A stretch of DNA of 64,000 nucleotides, taken from positions 1,302,001 to 1,366,000 of the forward strand of contig NZ_JAUTAZ010000001.1 of NCBI RefSeq assembly GCF_030818905.1, in the 5' to 3' direction. Position numbers and translations under genes: made by a program. The DNA comes from Microbacterium sp. SORGH_AS_0888 (lineage in GTDB: Bacteria; Actinomycetota; Actinomycetes; Actinomycetales; Microbacteriaceae). Positions within the stretch are counted from its first letter, which is position 1. The number at the start of each line of letters is the position of its first letter. The notes under the pieces were generated by a model that did no database searches, was not told the origin of the DNA, and saw only the letters and a list, made by a program, of their open reading frames with translations. Below are positions 1-7,615 of this stretch, piece by piece.

Positions 1-156
1 CTGCGCTCGCTGCGCGACGCGCCCCGGCACGCGCTGCCGCAGGCCGAGGTGGCCGCCGACTGGCCGGACGCGCGCCAGCGGGACCGCGCGATCGACTCGC
101 TCATCGCCGACGGGCTGGTCGAGGCGATCGACGGCGAGCTGCGACTCCCCCGCTGA
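1..156 (+). CDS. C-terminal end of a probable A/G-specific adenine glycosylase (partial)
   Basis: Only the last 51 codons of an open frame are present; it enters from the left edge and stops with TGA at 154-156. The fragment reads as a small winged-helix-like tail with a WPD-A-QRDRAIDSLIADGLVE pattern ending in LRLPR. This resembles the C-terminal tail of actinobacterial MutY proteins, where a short helix-turn-helix follows the glycosylase core. No catalytic residue or iron-sulphur cysteine lies in the visible part, so the call rests on tail similarity recalled from the family and could be wrong. It converges with tatD, with repeat element A between them. Confidence 0.4.
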   Translation: MRSLRDAPRHALPQAEVAADWPDARQRDRAIDSLIADGLVEAIDGELRLPR

Positions 157-187
157 CCGCCGCATCCCCCCGCCGAGCGCGCTCTCG

Positions 188-272
188 CTATCGATGTCCC
201 ACTTTCCCCCTATCGATGTCCCACTTTCGCCCGCTGACAAAGCCGTCGAACGGTCGAAAGTGGGACATGCAG
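188..272. repeat. Intergenic TGTCCCACTT repeat, element A
   Basis: Two direct copies of a 19-base unit containing ATCGATGTCCCACTTTC lie at 188-206 and 210-228, followed by an inverted copy GAAAGTGGGACAT at 256-268. The inverted pair could fold into a long stem. It sits between convergent genes (MutY-like end and tatD end), where it could act as a two-way terminator. The same core occurs at 1181-1257 and 33588-33673. Confidence 0.75.
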
Positions 273-284
273 GCTCCCCGGGCG

Positions 285-1163
285 TCAGTCCTCGAAGCTC
301 CCGTACACGGCGAGCGTGTTGGCGGCGAGCTGCGCGCACAGCTCGTCGAGCTCCACCCCGAGCTCCGCGGCCATGAACCGCACGGTGACCGGCACGAGAT
401 AGGGCGCGTTCGGGCGCCCGCGATAGGGCACGGGCGTGAGGAAGGGCGCATCCGTCTCGACGAGGATGCGGTCACGCGGCGTCACGCGCAGCGCATCGCG
501 CAGGTTCTGCGCGTTCTTGAAGGTGATGTTGCCGGCGAACGACAGGAAGCAGCCGCGCTCGGTCGCGGCGCGCGCCATCGCGTCGTCGCCGGAGAAGCAG
601 TGGAACACGGTGCGGTCGGGCGGCCCGACGCGCGCGAGCGTCTCGAGCACGGCATCGTGGGCGTCGCGGTCGTGGATCTGCATCGCGATCGCATGCTTCT
701 TGGCGAGCGCGATGTGCGCTTCGAAGCTCTCGAACTGCGCGGCGTGGCCCTCCTCGCCCGTGCGGAAGAAGTCGAGCCCGGTCTCCCCGATGGCCCGCAC
801 GCGCGGCTGTTCGGCCAGCTCGTCGATCACCGCGATCGCCGCGTCGAGCCGGCCGGCCGCGGCGTACAGCGGCGCCTCGTTCGGGTGGATCGCGACGGCC
901 GCCAGGAGGCGGGGATGCTGCGTGGCCGCCCAGGCCGACCACCGGCTCGACTCGACGTCGCCGCCGGCCTGCACGGCACCGGCGATGCCGACGGCGAGCG
1001 CGCGGTCGAGCTGCTCGTCCAGCGGCAGGCCCTCGCCATCCTCGATCTCGAGATGACAGTGGTTGTCGTAGACCGGGATGTCGAGCCGCTCCGGTGGCGG
1101 CGGGTACGACGTGTCGCGCGAGCCCTTCTCCCGCTGCCGGACGTACTGCGACGGGTCGGTCAT
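285..1163 (-). CDS. tatD: TatD family metal-dependent DNase/hydrolase
   Basis: A 292-residue TatD-type amidohydrolase-fold enzyme, expected to be a cytosolic 3'-5' exonuclease or DNA-repair deoxyribonuclease. The metal ligands are visible: NHCHLE near the N-terminus (HxH), GETGLDFF in the middle, VFHCFSGD, and the C-terminal ETDAPFL motif. Length is usual for the family, with a slightly extended N-terminus of about 30 residues. The ATG is preceded by a GGGAGGGC Shine-Dalgarno-like stretch. It lies downstream of metG on the same strand, an order also seen in mycobacteria (metG-tatD), though the gap contains repeat element B. Biochemical substrate is not deducible from the sequence. Confidence 0.93.
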   Translation of the reverse strand: MTDPSQYVRQREKGSRDTSYPPPPERLDIPVYDNHCHLEIEDGEGLPLDEQLDRALAVGIAGAVQAGGDVESSRWSAWAATQHPRLLAAVAIHPNEAPLYAAAGRLDAAIAVIDELAEQPRVRAIGETGLDFFRTGEEGHAAQFESFEAHIALAKKHAIAMQIHDRDAHDAVLETLARVGPPDRTVFHCFSGDDAMARAATERGCFLSFAGNITFKNAQNLRDALRVTPRDRILVETDAPFLTPVPYRGRPNAPYLVPVTVRFMAAELGVELDELCAQLAANTLAVYGSFED

Positions 1164-1180
1164 ACGCCCTCCCGCTCGCC

Positions 1181-1257
1181 GTGTCCCACTTCGGACCGCT
1201 CGGCAGGCGCCGAAGCGGTCAGAAGTGGGACATCACCCGGCGCGAAGTGGGACATGG
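1181..1257. repeat. Intergenic TGTCCCACTT repeat, element B
   Basis: TGTCCCACTTCGGACCGCT at 1182-1200 is matched by its reverse complement at 1214-1232 with one mismatch, forming a 19-base stem. A further GAAGTGGGACAT copy at 1244-1255 follows in the inverted orientation. The element fills most of the 101-base gap between metG and tatD, so any terminator effect would lower tatD expression from the metG promoter. Confidence 0.75.
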
Positions 1258-1264
1258 TGGGACC

Positions 1265-2836
1265 TCAAGCCTCGACGCGCGGGAACAGAGGCGCGAGACC
1301 GTTGACGGAGCTGCCGGGGCGCAGCTGACCCCACTCCCCCGCCGCACGCAGGGGCTGGTCGGCGAGCCGCCCGATCGACTCGGCCGCCCCGAGCGCCACC
1401 CACAGCTTCTCGGTCGCGACCGGCGTGATGGGCGAGAGCAGCGTCGCGAGCGCGCGCAGCCCCTCCGCCGCCGTGTACAGCACGGTTCCCAGCCGCTCGC
1501 GCTGCGCGTCGTCCTTCGCGAGCGCCCACGGCTCGTTCTCCGTGATGTACCCGTTCAGCGCGTCGACGATCTCCCAGATCACCGCGATCGCCTCGTCGAT
1601 GCGGAAGCGCTCGATGGCCGCATCCGCCGTCGTCACGGCCTGCGCGACCGTCCGCTGGATCGCCATGTCCCCCTCGGCGTACGCCGCGGGGGGCGGCACG
1701 ATGCCCTCGAAGTAGCGCTCGATCATGGCGATCGTGCGCGAGGCGAGGTTGCCGAAGCCGTTGGCGAGCTCCGCCTGGTACCGCGCCGCCAGGTCTTCCC
1801 ACGAGAACGAGCCGTCCTGCCCGAACGCGATCGCCGACAGGAAGTAGAAGCGGTACGCGTCCGATCCGAACACGTCGGTGATCTCGGTGGGCGCGATGCC
1901 GGTGAGCTTCGACTTCGACATCTTCTCGCCGCCGACGAGCAGCCAGCCGTGGGCGAACACGCCGCGCGGCACCTCGAGGCCCGCGGCCATCAGCATGGCC
2001 GGCCAGATGACGGCGTGGAAGCGCAGGATGTCTTTTCCCACCACGTGGTACGCCGGCCAGCGGCGGTCCCACTGCTCCTGGTCGACGCCGTAGCCGACGG
2101 CCGTCGCGTAGTTCAGCAGGGCGTCGATCCACACGTAGATGACGTGCGTGTCGTCCCACGGCACCTTGATGCCCCAGTCGAACGCGCTGCGAGAGATCGA
2201 GAGGTCCTTGAGCCCGGAGCGCACGAAGGACACGACCTCGTTGCGCGCGGACTCCGGGCGGATGAAGTCGGGCCGCTCGCGGTAGAGCTTCAGGAGCGGC
2301 TCGGCGAACTCGCTGAGCTTGAAGAAGTAGTTCTTCTCCTGCAGCAGCTCGAGCGGCTTGGAGTGGATCGCGCAGACCTTGAGCCCCTCGAACTCGCCCG
2401 TGCCGTCGACGATCTCCGACTCGGGCTTGAACTCCTCGCAGCCCACGCAGTACAGCGCCTCGTACTCGCCCGCGTAGATGTAGCCGCGGTCGTAGATCGC
2501 CTGCACGAAGCGCTTCACGCCCTCCTCGTGGCGTTCCTGCGTCGTGCGGATGAAGTCGTCGTTGGCGACGTCGAGCGAGCGCAGCAACGGGAACCACGCC
2601 TCGCCGACGAGCTTGTCGACCCACTCCTGCGGGGTCACGCCGTTCGCGGCGGCGGCGCGCAGCATCTTCTGCCCGTGCTCGTCGGTGCCCGTCAGCATCC
2701 AGGTGTCGTCCCCGGACTGCCGGTGCCAGCGCGCGAGCGCGTCGACGGCGACCGTCGTGTACCCGTGTCCGATGTGCGGCACATCCGAGGGGTAGTAGAT
2801 CGGCGTCGTGATGTAGAAGGAACGGCCGTTGCTCAC
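1265..2836 (-). CDS. metG: Methionyl-tRNA synthetase
   Basis: Class I aminoacyl-tRNA synthetase that charges tRNA-Met in the cytosol. The HIGH signature is at residues 21-24 within PHIGHGYTT, and the KMSKS loop reads EKMSKSKLTG about residue 305. A single C-x2-C pair (YCVGCEEF) marks the short connective-peptide form. At 523 residues it lacks the C-terminal EMAP-like dimer domain of E. coli MetG, as usual in actinobacteria. The start is GTG at 2836, supported by a TAGAAT hexamer on the minus strand exactly six bases upstream (leaderless start). Upstream is rsmI on the same strand, downstream is tatD; this neighbourhood is conserved in actinobacteria. Confidence 0.97.
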   Translation of the reverse strand: MSNGRSFYITTPIYYPSDVPHIGHGYTTVAVDALARWHRQSGDDTWMLTGTDEHGQKMLRAAAANGVTPQEWVDKLVGEAWFPLLRSLDVANDDFIRTTQERHEEGVKRFVQAIYDRGYIYAGEYEALYCVGCEEFKPESEIVDGTGEFEGLKVCAIHSKPLELLQEKNYFFKLSEFAEPLLKLYRERPDFIRPESARNEVVSFVRSGLKDLSISRSAFDWGIKVPWDDTHVIYVWIDALLNYATAVGYGVDQEQWDRRWPAYHVVGKDILRFHAVIWPAMLMAAGLEVPRGVFAHGWLLVGGEKMSKSKLTGIAPTEITDVFGSDAYRFYFLSAIAFGQDGSFSWEDLAARYQAELANGFGNLASRTIAMIERYFEGIVPPPAAYAEGDMAIQRTVAQAVTTADAAIERFRIDEAIAVIWEIVDALNGYITENEPWALAKDDAQRERLGTVLYTAAEGLRALATLLSPITPVATEKLWVALGAAESIGRLADQPLRAAGEWGQLRPGSSVNGLAPLFPRVEA

Positions 2837-2842
2837 CCGACG

Positions 2843-2848
2843 ATTCTA
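2843..2848 (-). promoter_or_regulatory. -10 hexamer for leaderless metG
   Basis: TAGAAT on the minus strand, followed by six bases and then the GTG start of metG. The same TAnnnT-N6-start layout recurs at many genes in this window. No clear -35 was required or identified. Confidence 0.65.
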
Positions 2849-2912
2849 GGCGGGGCGGATGCCGCCGCCTCGGCCTGTGACGACGGGCGCCGGAGCGGGG
2901 GCGGCGGCGGGC

Positions 2913-3731
2913 TCAGCCGCGCACTGCGAGCGCCGCCTGGTACAGCTCGCGCGAGGAGTGGCCGGTGTGCGCCGAGACCTCCGCGGCCGCCTCCTTCAGC
3001 CGTACCCCGTCGCGGACGAGCTCGAGCACCTGCGTGACCGCGTCGGGGAACTCCACCGTGCGTGCGGGGGCCCCCGCGACGACGACCACGATCTCGCCGC
3101 GCACCCCGGCGGCCGCCCACTCCGCGAGCTCGGCGAGGGTGCCGCGGCGCACCTCCTCGTGGAGCTTCGTGAGCTCGCGGCAGACGGCGGCGGGTCGCGT
3201 CGGGCCGAAGCCCGCGGCGAGATCGGCGAGGGAGGCGGCGAGCCGGGCCGGGCTCTCGAAGAACACGAGCGTGCGGGCCTCGCCCGACAATGCGGTCGCG
3301 GTCGCGCGGCGCTCGGCGGCCTTGCGCGGCAGGAAGCCCTCGAACGCGAACCTGTCCGTGGGCAGCCCCGAGACGGCGAGCGCGGTGAGCACGGCGGAGG
3401 GGCCGGGCAGCGCCGTCACGGTGACGCCGCGGGCGGCCGCCTCGGCGACGAGCCCGTAGCCCGGATCGCTCACGGTCGGCATGCCGGCGTCGCTGATGAC
3501 GAGCACGTCCTGTTCGGCGGCGAGGGCGACGAGCTCGGCCGCACGGGTCTTCTCGTTGTGGTCGTGGAGGGCCACGAGCCGCGGGCGGTTGGCGACGCCG
3601 AGCGCCGCGAGCAGCCGCTGGGCGGTGCGGGTGTCCTCGGCGGCGACGACGGTCGCGGTCTCGAGCGCCTCGACCAGCCGGCGGGAGGCGTCGCCGAGAT
3701 TGCCGATCGGCGTGGCGGCGAGGATGATCAC
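2913..3731 (-). CDS. rsmI: 16S rRNA (cytidine1402-2'-O)-methyltransferase
   Basis: A 272-residue SAM-dependent methyltransferase of the tetrapyrrole-methylase fold that modifies C1402 of 16S rRNA. The N-terminal motif IILAATPIGNLGD and the following VAAEDTR, the ISDAGMPTVSDPG loop and the ALPGPSAV segment are all characteristic. The open frame extends 18 codons further, but GTG at 3731 starts the conserved N-terminus directly, avoids overlap with pmt, and has a TATGCT hexamer exactly six bases upstream. It is divergent from pmt, the arrangement found in mycobacteria (Rv1003/Rv1002c). Confidence 0.95.
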   Translation of the reverse strand: MIILAATPIGNLGDASRRLVEALETATVVAAEDTRTAQRLLAALGVANRPRLVALHDHNEKTRAAELVALAAEQDVLVISDAGMPTVSDPGYGLVAEAAARGVTVTALPGPSAVLTALAVSGLPTDRFAFEGFLPRKAAERRATATALSGEARTLVFFESPARLAASLADLAAGFGPTRPAAVCRELTKLHEEVRRGTLAELAEWAAAGVRGEIVVVVAGAPARTVEFPDAVTQVLELVRDGVRLKEAAAEVSAHTGHSSRELYQAALAVRG

Positions 3732-3737
3732 CGGGCC

Positions 3738-3743
3738 AGCATA
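3738..3743 (-). promoter_or_regulatory. -10 hexamer for leaderless rsmI
   Basis: TATGCT on the minus strand, six bases before the GTG at 3731. It decides between this start and the longer upstream frame. Confidence 0.65.
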
Positions 3744-3754
3744 GGCGCGGCCCT

Positions 3755-3760
3755 TAGGCT
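3755..3760 (+). promoter_or_regulatory. -10 hexamer for leaderless pmt
   Basis: TAGGCT, six bases before the GTG at 3767. It lies back-to-back with the rsmI promoter, so the 35-base gap carries both promoters. Confidence 0.65.
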
Positions 3761-3766
3761 TACCGG

Positions 3767-5311
3767 GTGTCCGCGAGCACCCCACCGCTGCTCCCCCCGC
3801 TGCCCGTCACCTGGTACGACCGCGGGATGAGCCGCTTCCGCTCGTCCGCGCTCGCGACGCGGCGGCTCGATCTGTGGGCGCCGATCGCGGTGACCGTCCT
3901 CGCGGCGCTGCTGCGATTCCTCGACCTCGGACACCCGCGGGCGATCGTCTTCGACGAGACGTACTACGTCAAGGACGCATGGTCGCAGTGGGTCCTGGGC
4001 TACCCCTCGGCGTGGCCGGCGGACGCCGACAAGGCCTTCGCCTCGGGCGCCGTCGACGTGAGCGAGACGGGTGCGAGCTTCGTGGTGCATCCGCCGCTCG
4101 GCAAGTGGCTCATCGGCGCCGGCATGTGGCTGTTCGGCCCGGGCGACTCGTTCGGATGGCGCTTCTCGACGGCGCTGTTCGGCACGGCCCTCGTGCTGCT
4201 GGTGTACCTCGTCACCCGGACGCTGACCCGGTCGACCCCGGTCGCGACGCTCGCGGGCGGCCTGATGGCGATCGACGGGCTCGCGATCGTGATGAGCCGC
4301 GTGGCACTGCTCGACGTGTTCCTCGCCTTCTTCGTGCTGCTCGCCTTCTGGTTCGTGCTGTGGGACCAGCGGCAGCACACCGCACGCCTCGATCGCGCGC
4401 TGGCGGGCACGCAGGATCCGCCGTGGTGGGGTCCGCTGAGCTGGAACCGGCCCTGGCTGATCGCCGCCGGGGTGGCGCTCGGAGCCGCGACGGGCGTCAA
4501 GTGGTCGGGCGTGTACGTCATCGCCGCCCTCGGCGTCTACGTCGTCGTCACGGACGCCCTCGCCCGGCGTCGCCTCCAGGTGGGCATGTGGCCCATGGAT
4601 GCCGTCCGCCAGGGGATCGTGGCGTTCCTCTACCTCGTGCCGACGGCGTTCGTGGTGTACCTGTCCAGCTGGACCGGCTGGCTGCTCAGCAGCGACGGCT
4701 ACATGCGCCAGAGCGCCGTGAGCGATCCCGCCACGGGGTTCTGGTCGTGGGTCCCGCTGCCCCTGCAGAGCCTCTGGAACTACCACGAGGCGATGTACCG
4801 GTTCCACGTGGGGCTGTCGACCCCGCACAGCTACGAGAGCCCCGCCTGGCAGTGGCCGTTGCTCGTGCGCCCGACATCCATGTACTGGCAGCAGGACGGC
4901 GACACCGTCCAGGCGATCTCGAGCATCCCGAACCCGTTGATCTGGTGGGGCGGCGTCGCCGCGGCCGTCTTCCTGATCTACCTCTTCGTGCGCACGCGCC
5001 GGGTCGCCTACGCCTTCGTGCTGACGGGGATCGCCGCGACCTACGTGCCGTGGCTGCTCTACCCGAGCCGCACGATCTTCCAGTTCTACACGATCGCGAT
5101 CCTGCCCTTCCTCGTGATCGCGATCGCGCTCGCCGCGCGCGAGATCGTCGGCGGCGGCTCCCCGGAGCGCCGGGTCGCCGGCATCCGGGTCGTGACGGTC
5201 TTCGTGGTCGTCGCGGTCGTGCTGGCCGCCTTCTGGTATCCCGTGCAGACCGCCCTCCCGGTGCCCTACGAGTTCTGGCGTCTGCACAACTGGCTCCCGA
5301 CCTGGATCTGA
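3767..5311 (+). CDS. pmt: Dolichyl-phosphate-mannose--protein mannosyltransferase
   Basis: A 514-residue GT39 integral-membrane O-mannosyltransferase that moves mannose from polyprenyl-phosphate-mannose to Ser/Thr of secreted proteins. The first loop carries the FDETYYVKDAW motif with the catalytic Asp-Glu pair, and HPPLGKWLI follows. About ten or eleven hydrophobic helices are visible, with a short C-terminal NWLPTWI end. GTG at 3767 is favoured by a TAGGCT hexamer six bases upstream; ATG at 3827 would also keep the whole catalytic part. Its position divergent from rsmI matches other actinobacteria. Substrates could include the secreted repeat protein encoded at 7616, but that is inference. 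Confidence 0.94.
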   Translation: MSASTPPLLPPLPVTWYDRGMSRFRSSALATRRLDLWAPIAVTVLAALLRFLDLGHPRAIVFDETYYVKDAWSQWVLGYPSAWPADADKAFASGAVDVSETGASFVVHPPLGKWLIGAGMWLFGPGDSFGWRFSTALFGTALVLLVYLVTRTLTRSTPVATLAGGLMAIDGLAIVMSRVALLDVFLAFFVLLAFWFVLWDQRQHTARLDRALAGTQDPPWWGPLSWNRPWLIAAGVALGAATGVKWSGVYVIAALGVYVVVTDALARRRLQVGMWPMDAVRQGIVAFLYLVPTAFVVYLSSWTGWLLSSDGYMRQSAVSDPATGFWSWVPLPLQSLWNYHEAMYRFHVGLSTPHSYESPAWQWPLLVRPTSMYWQQDGDTVQAISSIPNPLIWWGGVAAAVFLIYLFVRTRRVAYAFVLTGIAATYVPWLLYPSRTIFQFYTIAILPFLVIAIALAAREIVGGGSPERRVAGIRVVTVFVVVAVVLAAFWYPVQTALPVPYEFWRLHNWLPTWI

Positions 5312-5332
5312 GTGCCCCGCGAGCCGATTGCC

Positions 5333-5338
5333 TAAGCT
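5333..5338 (+). promoter_or_regulatory. -10 hexamer for leaderless FHA gene
   Basis: TAAGCT, six bases before ATG 5345. The spacing favours this ATG over the in-frame GTG at 5339. Confidence 0.6.
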
Positions 5339-5344
5339 GTGCTC

Positions 5345-6358
5345 ATGTTCAGCTACACCAGCCCGAGCACGGGCGAGGTCGAGTCCTGGGGACTCGTGAC
5401 CGACCGGTTCGTGCTGGTCATCGAGGGGCCGGCCGAGCTCGTCCTGCGCATCTGGGAGACCGTGGTGCGCGAGGACGCGACGATGGAGGAGGTCCTCGAG
5501 CTGCTGGCGGCCCGAGGCGTGCGGACGCTGCCGGACTTCGCCCTCGTGGAGCTGATCGACGCACCGACCGGCTCGATCTCGGTCGCCCTGCGCGGTCGCG
5601 GCCGGGCGGAGCTCGGCGGCACCCCCGGCCGGTACCTCTCCGGCAAGGGCGCGGGCACCTGGGTCGAGGCCTCGGCGCAGAGCATCGCGGAGATGACGGT
5701 CGGGCTGCGCGGTGAGGAGCCCGGGCCCGTGCGGCTGCCGCTGACGCGCGGGGTCGTGCGCACCGAGCAGATCCACTGGGGCGTCCCCCTGCCTCGGCTC
5801 GCGCCTCCCGTCCCGGCCGAGCGGCCGCCGGCGTGGGCCGCGGGGGTCGACGCGGAGGACGAGCTCGACGATGCGACCGTGCTCGGTTCCGCACGCCGGG
5901 GACGCCGTGCGCCCGCCGCGCCCGCGACCTCCGAGCTGGAGGACGACCTCGACGCGACCGTGCTCGGGAGCCGGATGACCCCCGCCGCCCCACCTCCTGC
6001 GACCCCCGCGGCCCCCGCCGCGCCTCCCGCTCCCCCTGCCCCGCGGCTGCGGTTCGACGACGGCAGCGTGCTGGATGTCGACGGGGTCGTCGTGGTCGGA
6101 CGCGCGCCCTTCGCGCGCCCCGGGACGCGCCCGCACGCGTTGGTCTCCCCCCGCAAGGAGGTCTCCGGCACCCATGCCGAGCTGCGGGCGGAAGGGGTCA
6201 CGATCGTGGTCCGCGACGTGGGCTCCACCAACGGCACGACGGTGCGCCCCGTGGGCGCACCGGACGAGCTGCTACGCGACCGTGAGCGCGCGCTGCAGCC
6301 CGGCGACAGGGTCGATTTCGGCGACGGCAACACGGCCGTCGTGGTGCCCGGAGGTTAA
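5345..6358 (+). CDS. FHA domain protein with a novel N-terminal domain (FHA1)
   Basis: A 337-residue cytosolic protein opening the phospho-signalling locus. Residues 1 to about 130 form a domain without a recognised family; it clearly resembles the N-terminal half of the protein at 20791 (TLPDFALVELID there reads APDFFVGTLVDG). A Pro/Ala-rich linker follows with two tandem acidic-threonine tags, DDATVLGS and DLDATVLGS. The C-terminal FHA domain ends with the phosphothreonine-binding core SGTHAELR and VGSTNGTTV. The likely role is to read phosphorylated Thr on partners made by the adjacent kinase; the tags may themselves be phosphorylated. It is followed after 114 bases by the kinase gene. Confidence 0.85.
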   Translation: MFSYTSPSTGEVESWGLVTDRFVLVIEGPAELVLRIWETVVREDATMEEVLELLAARGVRTLPDFALVELIDAPTGSISVALRGRGRAELGGTPGRYLSGKGAGTWVEASAQSIAEMTVGLRGEEPGPVRLPLTRGVVRTEQIHWGVPLPRLAPPVPAERPPAWAAGVDAEDELDDATVLGSARRGRRAPAAPATSELEDDLDATVLGSRMTPAAPPPATPAAPAAPPAPPAPRLRFDDGSVLDVDGVVVVGRAPFARPGTRPHALVSPRKEVSGTHAELRAEGVTIVVRDVGSTNGTTVRPVGAPDELLRDRERALQPGDRVDFGDGNTAVVVPGG

Positions 6359-6472
6359 CCCGGAGCGATTCATTCGGGGACACCGGCGTGTGATAAGAAG
6401 AACTCTCTGCCCCATGGGCAGCTATCAGGGATCTATGCACCGGCTGAAGTGTCGTCAGGGGGGAGGGCAATC

Positions 6473-7612
6473 GTGGCTGGACGCCTGCCTGCCGCGCCCC
6501 CGGTCCTGGGCGGCTTCAGCTACGTGCGTCCGCTCGGCACGGGCGGGTTCGCGGACGTGTTCCTCTTCGAACAGGACATGCCCCGTCGCCCCGTGGCCGT
6601 CAAGGTCCTCCTCCAGGACATCGTCGACGACGGCCTGCTGCGCATGTTCAACGCCGAGGCCGACGTCATGGCGCGGCTCAGCTCGCATCCCTCGATCCTC
6701 ACGATCTACCAGGCGAGCATCTCGGCCGACGGGCGCCCGTACCTGGTCATGGAGTACTGCCCGAGCTCGCTGACCAACAGGTACCGTCGCGAGATGATCC
6801 CGGTGTCCGAGATCCTCGCGCTGGGCATCAAGATCGGCTCGGCCCTCGAGACCGCGCACCGGTCGGGGCTGCTGCACCGCGACATCAAGCCCTCCAACAT
6901 CCTGCTGACCGCCTTCGGCGCCCCCGTGCTCAGCGACTTCGGCATCGCCGCCAGCGTCTCGACCCGTTCCGACGACGAGGTGTTCGCGATGTCGGTGCCC
7001 TGGAGCGCGCCGGAGGTCGTCGAGGAGCGCATCTCCGGGTCGGTCACGAGCGAGGTGTGGAGCCTCGGTGCGACGCTGTACTCCCTCCTGGCGGGCCGCA
7101 GCCCGTTCGAGCGTCCCGGGCAGGGCCAGAACTCGCGCGAGCAGCTGAAGGGGCGCATCCGCCGCGCCCAGTACACCCCGATCGGACGCGAGGACGTGCC
7201 CGCGTCGCTCGAGAACGTGCTGCGGCGCTCGATGAGCAAGGACCCGGCCGCCCGGCAGCAGTCCGCCGGTCAGCTGGCGTACGAGCTGCAGCTCGTGCAG
7301 CACGAGCTGGGCCTGCCGCACACGCCGATGGAGGTCGCGGTCGACGAGTGGGCCGCCGCCGGCTCCGCGATCGACTTCAGCGACGACCGGCTGCGCGGCC
7401 CCGTGCGTCCCACGGTCGAACACGCCTCGCGCCGTCCGCAGCGCGCCCCCAGGAAGGCCGCGCGGGACGCGAGCCTGGACGGCACGATCCTCGCGGGCGC
7501 CGAGCGCCCCGCCGGCATCCGCACGCGCACGATCGTGTGGATCTGCGCGGCGGCGGCGGTCGCCGCGGCCGCACTGACCACCGGCGTCGTCCTTCTCCTC
7601 CAGGCACTGTGA
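6473..7612 (+). CDS. Membrane-anchored Ser/Thr protein kinase
   Basis: A 379-residue Hanks-type kinase with an intact catalytic set: glycine loop LGTGGFADVF, Lys44 in VAVKVL, HRDIKPSN with Asp137, DFG with Asp155, and SAPE. The kinase domain covers about residues 15-275. A linker carries the tag SLDGTILAG, and one membrane helix near residues 350-375 ends the protein with almost no outside part, so it has no external sensor such as PASTA repeats. GTG at 6473 is chosen because GGGGGGAGGG lies just upstream; GTG at 6449 in frame is possible. It precedes the giant surface protein by three bases, which suggests co-translation. Confidence 0.93.
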   Translation: MAGRLPAAPPVLGGFSYVRPLGTGGFADVFLFEQDMPRRPVAVKVLLQDIVDDGLLRMFNAEADVMARLSSHPSILTIYQASISADGRPYLVMEYCPSSLTNRYRREMIPVSEILALGIKIGSALETAHRSGLLHRDIKPSNILLTAFGAPVLSDFGIAASVSTRSDDEVFAMSVPWSAPEVVEERISGSVTSEVWSLGATLYSLLAGRSPFERPGQGQNSREQLKGRIRRAQYTPIGREDVPASLENVLRRSMSKDPAARQQSAGQLAYELQLVQHELGLPHTPMEVAVDEWAAAGSAIDFSDDRLRGPVRPTVEHASRRPQRAPRKAARDASLDGTILAGAERPAGIRTRTIVWICAAAAVAAAALTTGVVLLLQAL

Positions 7613-7615
7613 CAC

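Noticed and set aside
6449..6472. GTG at 6449 as kinase start
   Set aside because: The GTG at 6473 has a strong G-rich ribosome site directly upstream; the added eight residues are not conserved-looking.
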